NCBI RefSeq assembly: GCF_004295125.1
Contig: NZ_CP036170.1
Span: 1,855,501-1,919,500, forward strand
Direction: 5' to 3'
DNA from: [Clostridium] scindens ATCC 35704
GTDB taxonomy: Bacteria > Bacillota > Clostridia > Lachnospirales > Lachnospiraceae
Length of the DNA: 64,000 nt
The translations under genes were made by a program, and so were the position numbers. The notes under the pieces were generated by a model, which was not told where the DNA came from, did no database searches, and worked only from the letters and a program-made list of their open reading frames with translations. Below, piece after piece: positions 17,060 to 26,080 of this stretch (positions are counted from its first letter, which is position 1; every line of letters starts with the position of its first letter).

Positions 17060-17435
17060 TCAAGAATTCAGTCGGATATCTTTAATATCCTGCTGTGCGA
17101 GACGGATAACCGACAGATTGAATATGGACTGATACCGCCGGATGAATTTATTCCGTTCGAGCAGGTGTGCCGCCTCTTAAGGAACTGGCAGGACAGCCGT
17201 AAGAGGGTGCTTCCAATCTCTGTCAACCTTTCCCGGATGCATCTGGGAGAGGCCGGGTTTAGCCAAAGAACTGCATATGAAAACGGTGGCGGAAGGCATT
17301 GATACCAGCAGCCTTGTGAACTTCCTGAAAGAAGAAGGCTGCGACATGGTGCAGGGATATGTGTTCTACAAGTCTATGCCAGCCCGGGAATTTGAATACG
17401 AGATACTGGAGAAAGAAAGTGGGACGGTTGTATGA
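17060..17435 (+). pseudogene. decayed EAL-domain (c-di-GMP phosphodiesterase) gene
   Basis: Two blocks of an EAL phosphodiesterase survive in different frames. The first (about 17060-17255) reads EYGLIPPDEFIPFEQVCRLL, then RKRVLPISVNLSRMHL, but lacks the residues normally between IPPDEFIP and the helix before VCRL. The second (about 17270-17435) reads LHMKTVAEGIDTSSLVNFL, then EEGCDMVQGYVFYKSMP, the family's C-terminal signature. The EAL motif, most of the metal ligands and the GGDEF part are gone. At least one deletion and one frameshift are needed to explain it. Its TGA overlaps the ATG of the following gene, which suggests the original gene was once translationally coupled to it. Confidence 0.85.
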
Positions 17436-18121
17436 AACGCAAGATAGATATGAGTGAAATATCAGATGGAAAATTATATACGGCAAATGACATGGTAAGG
17501 GCAGACTGCCATGACTGCGAGGGGTGTTCCGCCTGCTGTAAAGGGATGGGGAATTCGATTCTTTTAGATCCGCTGGATGTATGGCGGCTGTGCACGGGAC
17601 TTTCGCTGGACTTTGACGGTCTGATGAAGAGATGCCTGGAACTGCACGTGGTGGATGGAATGATACTTCCCAACTTGAGAATGGATAGGGAAGGCGAAAC
17701 GTGCACGTTTCTGGATGAACAGGGAAGATGCGCAGTCCACCCATACCGGCCGGGCATATGCAGGCTGTTTCCATTGGGAAGATATTATGAGGAAGAGGGC
17801 TTCAAGTATTTTCTGCAGGTTCATGAGTGCAGGAAGACGGACCGGGGCAAGATCAAGGTGAAGAAATGGGTGGATGCGCCGGATCTGAAGGCTTATGAAA
17901 AGTATATCTTTAGCTGGCATGATTTTTTAAGAAAGTGCGAAGAAGGATTAAACGGACTTGATGAAGAGCAGACAAGGATTCTCAACCTGTATGTCTTAAA
18001 GACCTTTTATCAGACCGCATATCCAAAAAACCCGCAGGCACAGGCATTTTACGAGGAGTATAGCCGCAGGCTTGCGCAGGCGAAGGAGACGCTGGGAATG
18101 GAGGTGTCCGCATGTATATAG
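17432..18121 (+). CDS. CxxCxxCC zinc/iron-chelating cluster protein (YkgJ family)
   Basis: Small cytoplasmic protein of 229 aa with the YkgJ/PF03692 pattern: CHDCEGCSACC near residues 30-40, CTFLDEQGRCAVHPYRPGICR near 90-110, and a later VHECRK. The clustered cysteines should bind a metal or an Fe-S cluster; the biochemical role of the family is not established. The gene begins inside the decayed EAL gene, so its original leader is lost, and its end overlaps the start of the nuclease-helicase gene by 10 nt. That overlap suggests the two are co-translated, and a role in nucleic-acid metabolism is possible but unproven. Confidence 0.8.
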   Translation: MKRKIDMSEISDGKLYTANDMVRADCHDCEGCSACCKGMGNSILLDPLDVWRLCTGLSLDFDGLMKRCLELHVVDGMILPNLRMDREGETCTFLDEQGRCAVHPYRPGICRLFPLGRYYEEEGFKYFLQVHECRKTDRGKIKVKKWVDAPDLKAYEKYIFSWHDFLRKCEEGLNGLDEEQTRILNLYVLKTFYQTAYPKNPQAQAFYEEYSRRLAQAKETLGMEVSACI

Positions 18122-21100
18122 CAGATCTGCATATTCACTCCCGCTATTCCCGGGCCACCAGCAAGGACTGTACCCCGGAGCATCTGGATCTTGGGGCAAG
18201 GCGCAAAGGAATCCACCTTGTGGGAACCGGGGACTTTACCCACCCCGCTTGGAGGGAAGAACTCAAGGAAAAACTTGTGCCGGCTGAAGACGGGCTCTAT
18301 GTATTAAAGGAGGAGTACCGGATTCAGGACGAAACCTGTACAGATAGGATAATTCCCCGATTCGTGATTACCGGAGAGATCAGTTCCATCTATAAAAAGA
18401 ACGGAAGAGTGAGGAAGGTACACAGCCTGATTCTGCTTCCTGGCCTTGAGGAGGCGGAGGTGATATCCAGGAAGTTGGAGGCCATCGGAAATATCCATTC
18501 TGATGGAAGGCCGATCCTGGGGCTGGACTGCCGCGACCTGCTGGAGATCGTGCTGGAACTCTGCCCCGAGGCGATCTTTGTCCCGGCCCATATCTGGACG
18601 CCTCATTTCTCATTGTTTGGCGCGTTCTCCGGATTTGATACGGTGGAAGAATGCTTCGGGGATTTGTCGCCCCATATTCATGCCATGGAGACCGGACTTT
18701 CTTCGGATCCGCCCATGAACTGGCGGGTATCCGCCCTGGATTCCTATCATCTGATCTCCAATTCGGACGCCCATTCTCCGGCGAAACTGGGAAGGGAGGC
18801 CAACCTTCTGGATATCGAGTTGTCCTATCAAGGTCTCTATGATGCGATCCAGAAAGGCCAGGGACTGACTGGCACCATAGAATTCTTTCCGGAAGAGGGG
18901 AAGTATCATTTTGACGGACATCGGAAATGCAACCTTTGCCTGAGTCCTCTGGACACGGAGAAATATCAGGGAATCTGCCCCGTGTGCGGCAGAAAGATTA
19001 CCATCGGCGTATCCCACCGGGTAGAGCAACTGGCGGACCGGGCGGAAGGCTATGTAAGAGCGGATGCCAGGCCATTCGAGAGTCTGGTGCCTTTGCCGGA
19101 AGTCATCGGTGCTTCGGTAGGGCGCTCGGCAGCCAGCGCCAGGGTGCAGAAGGAATATCAGAACATGCTGCGACGCCTGGGGTCAGAATTCGATATCTTA
19201 AGAACCATGCCTTTGGAGGAAATACGCAGCGTGTCGGGATATTTGATATCCGAGGGAATCGGAAGGCTGCGGGATGGAAAGGTAGAGAGGATTCCGGGGT
19301 TTGACGGGGAGTATGGGACTATAAAATTATTCGCTCCTTCAGAAATAGAAAATACCAGCGGCCAGATGGACTTCTTCGATCTGCTGGGAGGAAAGAAAGA
19401 AGGCGATGGAAAAAGCGCCAAAGCAAAAGACAGGGTAAATGCAGCCATAGAAGATGGAATAACTTCCGCGAAAGCGAAGCAGCCAGAAGAAGACGGCAAG
19501 GAGCAAAGCTCAGGCACCAAATTGCCGCTGTCTGACAGGCTCAACCGCGAGCAGGAGAGGGCAGTACGGTCTACAGCCAGGACGGTAGCCGTAATCGCGG
19601 GGCCAGGCACGGGAAAGACCAAGACCTTGATCAGCCATATCCTGTATCTGATAGAAAATAGAAAAGTAAAGCCCGGGGAGATTACAGCGGTTACATTTAC
19701 CAATCAGGCGGCGTCCCAGATGAGGGAGAGGCTCAGGAATGCCCTGGGAAAGAAGAAGCAGATCCATACGATGCAGATCGGAACCTTCCACGCCATCTGC
19801 CTGGCATTTCTGAAAGACCAGGGCAGGGAATTTTCTATCTTGGATGAAGAAGGGGCACAGGAGATCGCGCGCGGGCTCATTGAGGAATACCGGCTAAAGG
19901 ACACGGTGAAGAAGTTCTTATGCAGGGTGTCTGCCTGGAAGGCAGAAGGAGAATTGCCGCAGGAGGACACAGACGCGTTCCTCGCCTATCAGAAATATCT
20001 GGAAGACAGGCAGCTTCTTGATTTTGACGACCTTCTGCTGGAGACATTAAAGATGATAGAAGAACCACAGGCTTCTGCGGGATGGGAGAAGCGTTTCTCC
20101 TATCTTCTGGCGGATGAGTTCCAGGACATCAATCCTTTGCAGTACCGCTTGCTTAAGGCATGGAATAAAAAAGGCCGCGAGTTGTTCGTGATCGGTGACC
20201 CGGATCAGTCCATCTATGGATTCCGAGGGGCAGATGCCAGATGCTTTGACCGGCTTGTCGAGGAACATGAGAGTACAGAGGTGATAAGGCTTGTAGAGAA
20301 TTACCGTTCCACGCCTCAGATCCTGAATGCCGCTCTCGCAGTGATCTCCCATAATCCCGGAGAAGACAGAAGACTTGCTGCCAACCGGGAGGAAGGCGAT
20401 AGGGCGCGCTTGGTGACGGCAGAGTCGGGGATGGGGGAAGCCATCTTTATTGTCAAGGAGATCAACCGCCTGGCCGGAGGAATCGGAATGCTGGAAGCCC
20501 ATGAGTTATCCGGCGCCGTCAGGACAGAAGGCCGAGTCCGGGGATTTGACGAGATTGCCATATTGTACCGAGCCAACCATCAGGCAGATCTGCTGGAGAA
20601 ATGCCTGAAGAAGGAAGGGATTCCATATATTGTGGCAGGAAGAGGATCATTTCTGCAGGAAGAAAAAGTACGGGGAAGCATCTGCTTCTTCCGTTATCTT
20701 GACAATCCCATGGATATCCTGGCGAAGGAGCAGTGCCTTAGACTTCTGTGGAATATGGATGGCAATCTGGCTGCGGAAGAAGTACTGGAAAGGATGGCGG
20801 GCAAGTATCGTCCTTTATACCAGAAGAAAAAGCCACAGAAGTTCCTGGAACTGTGGATGGAGGAACTGCAGCTGGAAGATAATGAGGCAGTGAAGAAGCT
20901 GGTGGGCATGGGTGTATTTTATAAGGCGATGCCGGAATTCATGTTGGCGGTCCAATTAGGCATAGAAAGCGATATTAAGCGGTGCGGGAACCGGAACTAC
21001 GCTTCGGGCGCGGTCACCTTGATGACGCTTCACGGCGCGAAGGGACTGGAATTCCCGGTTACCTTTATCTATGGGGCAAGGAAGGGGCTGATTCCCCTGG

Positions 21101-21306
21101 AAAGTGAAAAAGGGACAACGGATCTGGAAGAGGAACGCAGGCTTCTGTATGTAGGCATGACAAGGGCGATGGAGGAATTGATTCTAACGACGTCAAAAGA
21201 GGCATCCGGTTTTCTGGAAGGGATGCCGCCAGAACTGATGGAGAGAGAAACGGCACACAAAAGGAGGGTAGAACAGTGCCATCAGATGAGTTTGTTTGAA
21301 CTGTAA
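18112..21306 (+). CDS. EndoQ-like PHP nuclease fused to a UvrD/Rep-type helicase
   Basis: A 1064-aa fusion. Residues 1-410 are a PHP-domain protein of the endonuclease Q/TIGR00375 type: the metal motif [24 protein letters not shown], and a zinc ribbon with Cys273, Cys276, Cys289 and Cys292. A charged linker (about 420-470) leads to an SF1 helicase: Walker A GPGTGKT at 497-503, DEFQD from residue 668, [32 protein letters not shown] and YVGMTRA. EndoQ enzymes nick 5' of deaminated bases; coupling to a 3'-5' helicase would give nick-and-unwind repair. The fused activity is inference. Start ATG 18112 has GGAGGTG and overlaps the upstream gene by 10 nt. Confidence 0.9.
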   Translation: MYIADLHIHSRYSRATSKDCTPEHLDLGARRKGIHLVGTGDFTHPAWREELKEKLVPAEDGLYVLKEEYRIQDETCTDRIIPRFVITGEISSIYKKNGRVRKVHSLILLPGLEEAEVISRKLEAIGNIHSDGRPILGLDCRDLLEIVLELCPEAIFVPAHIWTPHFSLFGAFSGFDTVEECFGDLSPHIHAMETGLSSDPPMNWRVSALDSYHLISNSDAHSPAKLGREANLLDIELSYQGLYDAIQKGQGLTGTIEFFPEEGKYHFDGHRKCNLCLSPLDTEKYQGICPVCGRKITIGVSHRVEQLADRAEGYVRADARPFESLVPLPEVIGASVGRSAASARVQKEYQNMLRRLGSEFDILRTMPLEEIRSVSGYLISEGIGRLRDGKVERIPGFDGEYGTIKLFAPSEIENTSGQMDFFDLLGGKKEGDGKSAKAKDRVNAAIEDGITSAKAKQPEEDGKEQSSGTKLPLSDRLNREQERAVRSTARTVAVIAGPGTGKTKTLISHILYLIENRKVKPGEITAVTFTNQAASQMRERLRNALGKKKQIHTMQIGTFHAICLAFLKDQGREFSILDEEGAQEIARGLIEEYRLKDTVKKFLCRVSAWKAEGELPQEDTDAFLAYQKYLEDRQLLDFDDLLLETLKMIEEPQASAGWEKRFSYLLADEFQDINPLQYRLLKAWNKKGRELFVIGDPDQSIYGFRGADARCFDRLVEEHESTEVIRLVENYRSTPQILNAALAVISHNPGEDRRLAANREEGDRARLVTAESGMGEAIFIVKEINRLAGGIGMLEAHELSGAVRTEGRVRGFDEIAILYRANHQADLLEKCLKKEGIPYIVAGRGSFLQEEKVRGSICFFRYLDNPMDILAKEQCLRLLWNMDGNLAAEEVLERMAGKYRPLYQKKKPQKFLELWMEELQLEDNEAVKKLVGMGVFYKAMPEFMLAVQLGIESDIKRCGNRNYASGAVTLMTLHGAKGLEFPVTFIYGARKGLIPLESEKGTTDLEEERRLLYVGMTRAMEELILTTSKEASGFLEGMPPELMERETAHKRRVEQCHQMSLFEL

Positions 21307-21353
21307 ATGTAACGACTTGGACTATGTTTCACACAGAGAATGGAGGAATTCGT

Positions 21354-22141
21354 ATGAGTGAAGAACAGGTAAAAAGGATGCATGATGGCAAAGGATTCAT
21401 AGCGGCTCTGGACCAGAGCGGCGGCAGCACGCCAAAGGCCCTTAAAAATTACGGGATCGGCGAAGAACGGTATCAGTCGGAAGAAGAGATGTTTGACATG
21501 ATCCATCAGAAGCGTACAAGGATTATCTGATTGAAAAGGGCATTCTTCCGATTCTGAAGGTCGATAAAGGACTTGCCGCCGAGGTGGACGGGGTGCGCCT
21601 TATGAAGCCAATCAATGGACTGGATGCTCTCCTTGAGCGGGCAAAGGAGCGCCATATATTCGGAACGAAGATGCGTTCCGTCATCAGCAGTTATAATGAG
21701 AAGGGAATCCATGAGATTGTCAAGCAGCAGTTCGCCTACGGCATCCAGATAGCAAAGGCGGGATTCGTGCCGATTCTGGAGCCGGAGGTAGACATCCACA
21801 GCCAGGAGAAGGGGAAGATCGAGTCGTTCCTGAAAGCAGAGATAGATAGGTATCTGGCCGATCTGGATGATGGCATCCGGATCATGTTCAAACTGACCAT
21901 TCCCGATGAAGCCGGCCTGTACGACAGCATTGCCTCAGACACCCATGTAGTCCGGGTGGTCGCGCTTTCCGGCGGGTACAGCCGTGAGGAAGCCAATGAG
22001 AAGCTTGCGCAGAATCACCATATGATTGCCAGTTTCTCCAGAGCACTGACGGAGGGACTTACTGACTCCCAGACGGATGACGAGTTCAACGAGATGCTGA
22101 GGGAATCTATCCAGGCAATCTATGATGCTTCCATGGCATAG
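21354..22141 (+). pseudogene. fda: class I fructose-bisphosphate aldolase, broken by internal deletion
   Basis: The N-terminus is normal (ATG 21354 after [23 protein letters not shown]), but the frame stops at 21530 after HQKRTRII. From the overlapping frame the protein resumes as [20 protein letters not shown] and runs to 22141 with the Schiff-base Lys context FKLTIPDE, SGGYSREEAN and SFSRAL. Compared with staphylococcal-type Fda, about 30-35 residues between these points are missing. The short sequence CGTACAAGGATTATCTG encodes the last residues before and the first after the gap in two frames, as expected if a short direct repeat mediated the deletion. A functional enzyme is very unlikely unless the gap is an assembly error. 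Confidence 0.85.
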
Positions 22142-22151
22142 GAAAAGCATC

Positions 22152-22180
22152 TTGCAAGGACAAGGCCTGTATAGTATAAT
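22152..22180 (+). promoter_or_regulatory. sigma-A promoter for the TPP-riboswitch/thiC transcript
   Basis: TTGCAA (22152-22157), a 17-bp spacer and a perfect TATAAT (22175-22180) lie just upstream of the riboswitch. Confidence 0.8.
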
Positions 22181-22189
22181 TAACGAAGG

Positions 22190-22282
22190 AACAACAGGGG
22201 TGCTCGCGTAAGCGGGCTGAGAGTAAGCTGTATCGCTTTAACCCATAACCTGATTTGGATAATGCCAACGTAGGGAGATATA
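22190..22282 (+). ncRNA. TPP riboswitch (THI element)
   Basis: The conserved blocks are in order: ACAGGGGTGC, GGGCTGAGAG, ACCCATAACCTGATTTGGAT, AATGCCAACGTAGGGA. This is the thiamine pyrophosphate aptamer. Binding of TPP is expected to favour the terminator immediately downstream and so switch off thiC. Confidence 0.96.
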
Positions 22283-22302
22283 GAAGTAAAGTGTAGGATT
22301 TT

Positions 22303-22338
22303 ACTGCTGTAATGCTATCTGCGTTACAGCAGTTTTTA
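22303..22338 (+). terminator. riboswitch-controlled terminator
   Basis: ACTGCTGTAA (22303-22312) pairs perfectly with TTACAGCAGT (22324-22333), followed by TTTT. It is the expression platform of the TPP riboswitch upstream of thiC. Confidence 0.9.
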
Positions 22339-22420
22339 GTTTAAAGAATTCCTGCAGAATCTCTTCTGCCAGCATTCATCCATCTGTCATTCAAGAACAA
22401 AACGAAAGGGTGGTAAAAGA

Positions 22421-23725
22421 ATGAGAAACTATGCAACACAGATGGAGGCGGCACGAAAAGGAATCGTGACCAAGGAACTGGAGACGGTAGCGAAAAAGGA
22501 GCGGATGACGGTGGAGGAACTGATGACTCTGGTAGCGTCCGGGAAAGTGGCAATCTGCGCCAACAAGAATCACGCATGTATCGACCCGGAGGGCGTAGGT
22601 TCCATGCTGAAGACCAAAATCAATGTGAACCTGGGCGTTTCCAGAGACTGCAAGGACTACAATGTGGAGATGGAGAAGGTCATGGAGGCAGTCAACATGG
22701 GAGCCCATGCGATTATGGACCTGTCTTCCCATGGGGATACGGTACCGTTCAGGCGCAAGCTTACTCATGAGTGTCCGGCTATGATTGGCACGGTACCGGT
22801 GTATGATTCCGTCATCCATTACCAGAGGGATCTGGACACACTGACTGCCAGGGATTTTATAGACGTGATCCGGCTGCACGCGCAAGACGGCGTGGATTTT
22901 GTGACTTTGCACTGCGGAATCACCAGGAAGACCATCGAGCAGGTGAAGAAGCATAAGCGTAAGATGAACATCGTATCCCGAGGCGGCTCCCTTGTATTTG
23001 CGTGGATGTGCATGACCGGGGAAGAGAATCCGTTCTATGAGTATTATGATGAGATCCTGGATATCTGCCGTGAATACGATGTGACCATATCCCTGGGAGA
23101 CGCCTGCAGGCCCGGATGCCTTGCAGACGCTACGGATGTGTGCCAGATCGAGGAACTGGTGCGGCTGGGAGAACTGACGAAACGCGCGTGGGAAAAGGAT
23201 GTCCAGGTCATGGTGGAAGGGCCGGGACATATGCCCATGGATCAGATTGCCGCGAATATGAAGGTACAGCAGTCTATCTGCCAGGGCGCCCCCTTCTATG
23301 TGCTGGGACCTCTGGTTACGGACATTGCGCCGGGCTATGACCATATCACTTCCGCGATCGGGGGAGCCATCGCCGCCGCTTCCGGCGCTGCATTCCTGTG
23401 CTACGTAACGCCGGCGGAGCACCTGGCCCTTCCGAATGTAGAGGATGTAAAGCAGGGGATCATTGCCTCCAAGATTGCGGCCCATGCGGCAGATATCGCA
23501 AAAGGCGTACGGGGCGCAAGAGAAATCGATGACCAGATGGCGGACGCGAGAAAAGCTCTTGACTGGGAGGCGCAGTGGGCCTGCTCCATTGACCCGGAGA
23601 CGGCCAAAAGAATCCGGGAAGAGCGCAAGCCGGAGCACGAGGATACCTGTTCTATGTGCGGAAAGTTCTGTGCGGTGCGCAGCATGAATAAGGCGCTGGC
23701 AGGAGAACATATAGACATTTTGTAA
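22421..23725 (+). CDS. thiC: phosphomethylpyrimidine synthase ThiC
   Basis: Radical-SAM enzyme that rearranges 5-aminoimidazole ribotide to HMP-phosphate, the pyrimidine half of thiamine. It has the family core ([38 protein letters not shown]) and the C-terminal cluster motif CSMCGKFC, with Cys410, Cys413 and Cys417 ligating the [4Fe-4S] cluster. At 434 aa it lacks the N-terminal extension of proteobacterial ThiC, as is usual in clostridia. Its ribosome binding site (AAAGGGTGG) is only moderate; control is at the TPP riboswitch and terminator upstream. No other thiamine gene is in the window. Confidence 0.97.
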   Translation: MRNYATQMEAARKGIVTKELETVAKKERMTVEELMTLVASGKVAICANKNHACIDPEGVGSMLKTKINVNLGVSRDCKDYNVEMEKVMEAVNMGAHAIMDLSSHGDTVPFRRKLTHECPAMIGTVPVYDSVIHYQRDLDTLTARDFIDVIRLHAQDGVDFVTLHCGITRKTIEQVKKHKRKMNIVSRGGSLVFAWMCMTGEENPFYEYYDEILDICREYDVTISLGDACRPGCLADATDVCQIEELVRLGELTKRAWEKDVQVMVEGPGHMPMDQIAANMKVQQSICQGAPFYVLGPLVTDIAPGYDHITSAIGGAIAAASGAAFLCYVTPAEHLALPNVEDVKQGIIASKIAAHAADIAKGVRGAREIDDQMADARKALDWEAQWACSIDPETAKRIREERKPEHEDTCSMCGKFCAVRSMNKALAGEHIDIL

Positions 23726-23845
23726 GATATATGGATTCTGCCAAGGGGGACATGTGGTAAATGACTGTTCATTCGGGAGTGAAGATGTTATACTAAGGAC
23801 TATAATCCACGGGAAAAATATCGTCATTAGAGCAGGAGGTATCAT

Positions 23846-24130
23846 ATGGGAGAATTATCAAAACTGCCGAATATCGGGCCCAAGGTAGAGGAACAGCTTC
23901 AGGAAGTAGGAATCACGACTTATGAGCAGTTGAAAGAGATGGGGAGCCAGCAGGCGTGGCTTAAGATCAAGGCGATTGATGATTCCGCCTGCATGCACCG
24001 CCTGCTCGCGCTGGAAGGCGCAATTCAAGGCATCAGAAAAAGCGAATTGTCTGTAGAGAAGAGAGCGGAACTAAAGGAGTTCTATAATGCCGCCAACTTG
24101 ACGTTCCGATCGAAAAAAGATAGTATGTAA
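23846..24130 (+). CDS. stand-alone TfoX C-terminal domain protein
   Basis: A 94-aa cytoplasmic protein corresponding only to the C-terminal domain of TfoX/Sxy: LPNIGPKVEEQLQEVGI, a helix-hairpin-helix-like turn, and ALEGAIQGIRKSELS. In proteobacteria full-length TfoX activates competence genes; the isolated C-terminal domain in Firmicutes has no established role. ATG 23846 follows GCAGGAGG with good spacing. An extended -10-like TGTTATACT lies at about 23787-23795. The end of this gene carries a promoter for the following riboswitch. Confidence 0.85.
   Translation: MGELSKLPNIGPKVEEQLQEVGITTYEQLKEMGSQQAWLKIKAIDDSACMHRLLALEGAIQGIRKSELSVEKRAELKEFYNAANLTFRSKKDSM
24098..24126 (+). promoter_or_regulatory. 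predicted promoter for the yjdF leader
   Basis: TTGACG (24098-24103), a 17-bp spacer and TAGTAT (24121-24126), located within the last codons of the TfoX-domain gene. Transcription from here would give a leader of about 150 nt before yjdF. Confidence 0.55.
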
Positions 24131-24149
24131 TCAGCAAAGATAAAAACAC

Positions 24150-24276
24150 AACGTATGCTTATGCATACAGTCCGGTTGGTAGTCCGGGCGCGGCACTGTG
24201 CTATTTGCGCGGGCTGTCAGTAACCTTCCTCCTTAGGTCGTCCATTCTTTTGCTTATGTTTTCATTAAGGAGGAAA
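24150..24276 (+). ncRNA. yjdF riboswitch with Shine-Dalgarno sequestration
   Basis: A structured leader directly upstream of a yjdF-family gene, the classic setting of the yjdF motif RNA, which responds to aromatic nitrogen heterocycles. It contains paired blocks (CAGTCCGG/TCCGGGC region, GCGCGG). TTCCTCCTTA (24226-24235) is exactly complementary over 10 nt to TAAGGAGGAA (24266-24275), the ribosome binding site of yjdF. This anti-SD helix would block translation unless ligand rearranges the RNA. The aptamer call rests on context and partial motif recall. Confidence 0.75.
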
Positions 24277-24281
24277 AGAAC

Positions 24282-24698
24282 ATGGACAAAGTATTGGTAA
24301 CACTGACGGTATTTTTTGAAGATCCTTTTTGGGTCGGCGTGGTGGAGAGGATCGCAGAAGGAAGTCTTTCGGCTTCGAAGATTACATTCGGAGCAGAGCC
24401 GAAGGATTATGAGGTCTGGGATATCCTGCTACGCGGTTATGACAGGTTACGCTTTAGTCCGGCTGTTGAAACGGCTGTAAAAGAGGCGAAAGTGAATCCA
24501 AAGCGCAGGCAGAAAGAGGCCCGCAGGCAGACGGAGGCCGCCGGGATCGGAACAAAATCCCAGCAGGCGCTGAAATTACAGCTGGAAGAGAGGAAGACGG
24601 AGCGTAAAAGCAGAAGCCGGGAGAAAAGAGAGGCGGAGCAGCTGCGCAAGTTTGAATTGAGGCAGCAGAAGAAAAAGGAGAAGCACAGGGGCCACTAG
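24282..24698 (+). CDS. yjdF: YjdF family protein (DUF2992)
   Basis: A 138-aa protein with the diagnostic N-terminus LTVFFEDPFWVGVVERI and the segments ITFGAEPKDYEVWD and LRFSPAVETAVKEAKVNPKR, followed by a very basic, helical C-terminal tail rich in Lys, Arg and Glu. The family's biochemical function is unknown; members are found under yjdF riboswitches and are suspected to act in defence against or handling of aromatic heterocyclic compounds. Translation depends on a strong AAGGAGG that can be masked by the leader. The stop codon lies within the loop side of a terminator hairpin. Confidence 0.92.
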   Translation: MDKVLVTLTVFFEDPFWVGVVERIAEGSLSASKITFGAEPKDYEVWDILLRGYDRLRFSPAVETAVKEAKVNPKRRQKEARRQTEAAGIGTKSQQALKLQLEERKTERKSRSREKREAEQLRKFELRQQKKKEKHRGH

Positions 24699-24713
24699 GC
24701 TCCCGTGCTTTTG
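24682..24713 (+). terminator. terminator overlapping the end of yjdF
   Basis: AGCAC-A-GGG-GCC pairs with GGC-T-CCC-GTGCT, followed by TTTT. The hairpin includes the last codons and stop of yjdF. Confidence 0.7.
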
Positions 24714-24742
24714 CTGGTCAGAAGTACCAAAGGAGACGAAAA

Positions 24743-25522
24743 ATGCTCATTATCATATCACCGGCAAAGAAAATGAATGTCAATACAGATGTATTCCCCT
24801 GCCAGGAACTCCCGGCTTTCCTTGACAAGACCCAGGAATTGTTAGATTATATGCAGTCATTGGATTATAGTCAATGCAAGACGATCTGGAAATGCAATGA
24901 CAAGATCGCGGAACTGAATTACCGGCGTTTTAGCAAGATGGATTTGGAAAAATCGTTGACGCCAGCCATCCTGTCTTACGAAGGCATCCAGTATCAGTAT
25001 ATGGCTCCGGCGGTTATGGAGGAAGAAGCATTTGCCTATCTTCAGGAGCACCTTCGCATATTATCCGGATTCTATGGAATCTTAAAGCCGTTTGACGGCG
25101 TCGTGCCCTATCGGCTGGAGATGCAGGCCAAGATGGGGAATCATAGACAGCGCCCTTCGCTTGGCTCGCTGTATGAATTCTGGGGCAGCGCATTGGCAGA
25201 TGCGTTATTTGAAGAGGATCAATTCATTCTGAATCTTGCCTCAAAGGAATACAGCAAATGCATATCCAGATATCTGCGGCAGGATATCCGGTTTATTACC
25301 TGTGTCTTCGCAGAGGTGATCGGTGATAAGGTGGTTGAGAAGGGAACACTGGCGAAGATGGCCCGTGGAGAGATGGTCCGCTATCTGGCAAAGAACCAAG
25401 TAGAAGACATGGAAGGAATCAAGGGCTTCAACCGGCTGGGTTACCATTTTTCACAGGAATATTCTGATGTGGATACGCTGGTATTTATCTTGAAACAAGA
25501 CAGAGATGCCGAGGCGCATTAA
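24743..25522 (+). CDS. yaaA: peroxide stress protein YaaA (UPF0246)
   Basis: A 259-aa cytoplasmic protein with the YaaA/DUF328 signature throughout: IIISPAKKMNV at the start, KIAELNYRRF, AILSYEGIQYQYM, LRILSGFYGILKPFD and the C-terminal IKGFNRLGYHFS. In E. coli YaaA limits free iron and DNA damage during hydrogen peroxide stress. The full family length is present. It has its own AAAGGAG site and follows the yjdF terminator, so it is probably expressed independently. Confidence 0.95.
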   Translation: MLIIISPAKKMNVNTDVFPCQELPAFLDKTQELLDYMQSLDYSQCKTIWKCNDKIAELNYRRFSKMDLEKSLTPAILSYEGIQYQYMAPAVMEEEAFAYLQEHLRILSGFYGILKPFDGVVPYRLEMQAKMGNHRQRPSLGSLYEFWGSALADALFEEDQFILNLASKEYSKCISRYLRQDIRFITCVFAEVIGDKVVEKGTLAKMARGEMVRYLAKNQVEDMEGIKGFNRLGYHFSQEYSDVDTLVFILKQDRDAEAH

Positions 25523-25670
25523 AAAGGAACTAGGCGGCATACGGATATGATAAACAGCAAGCAGGACATGCAGCGTCCACGCTGAAGTATTGGCTTCTGC
25601 CCTCTGATTCCGCGAATCCGATCAGATTGTCGATGGGCATGATATCTGCCTACGGCTCGTCAGTATGCGT

Positions 25671-26060
25671 TCAGTCCAAAGATTCATAGATGGCGTCAAG
25701 CCCTGTGATCCCATACTCGTTCAAGAGGCTTCGGATGCCATCCTGGATCTCGGCCCGGGAGTAGTCGGCTGCAGTCAGGAAATCATCCGAGTATTCATTG
25801 ATGTGGGAATAGAAGGCAAGGCCCAGCATCAGATATTCCTTATCCTCAGGGTCAAGATCTTCGTACATCATATTTTCCGCGCTGTTGATCTTTCCGGCAT
25901 CTGCAAGGGCGATGAGACGGGCAAAATGATCATTGCCGGTCATATTCCCTGTGAAATTAGCAAAGTCATACTGAAACTGCTGCCTGCCGGTGATCAGCTG
26001 CATCAGGAACCGTACGACATCCTGAATCATACGCATAATATAATCTTGCTCAAAATCCAT
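25671..26060 (-). CDS. conserved hypothetical protein (DUF6483-like)
   Basis: A 129-aa acidic, mostly helical protein starting MDFEQDYIMRMIQDVVRFL; later it has IALADAGKINSAENMMYEDL and LAFYSHINEYSDDFL, suggesting a small tetratricopeptide-like or all-alpha fold. I associate this with a family found widely in Lachnospiraceae and Ruminococcaceae with no known function. It is the last gene of a minus-strand group behind a membrane protein and an XRE regulator. No transmembrane segment or catalytic motif is visible. Confidence 0.7.
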   Translation of the reverse strand: MDFEQDYIMRMIQDVVRFLMQLITGRQQFQYDFANFTGNMTGNDHFARLIALADAGKINSAENMMYEDLDPEDKEYLMLGLAFYSHINEYSDDFLTAADYSRAEIQDGIRSLLNEYGITGLDAIYESLD

Positions 26061-26080
26061 AGAATCACCTCAATCCTTGC

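Noticed and set aside
22391-23845. Long minus-strand open frame of 484 codons opposite thiC
   Set aside because: It mirrors a strongly conserved plus-strand gene, has a composition typical of antisense shadow (His, Arg, Leu rich) and no recognisable domain.
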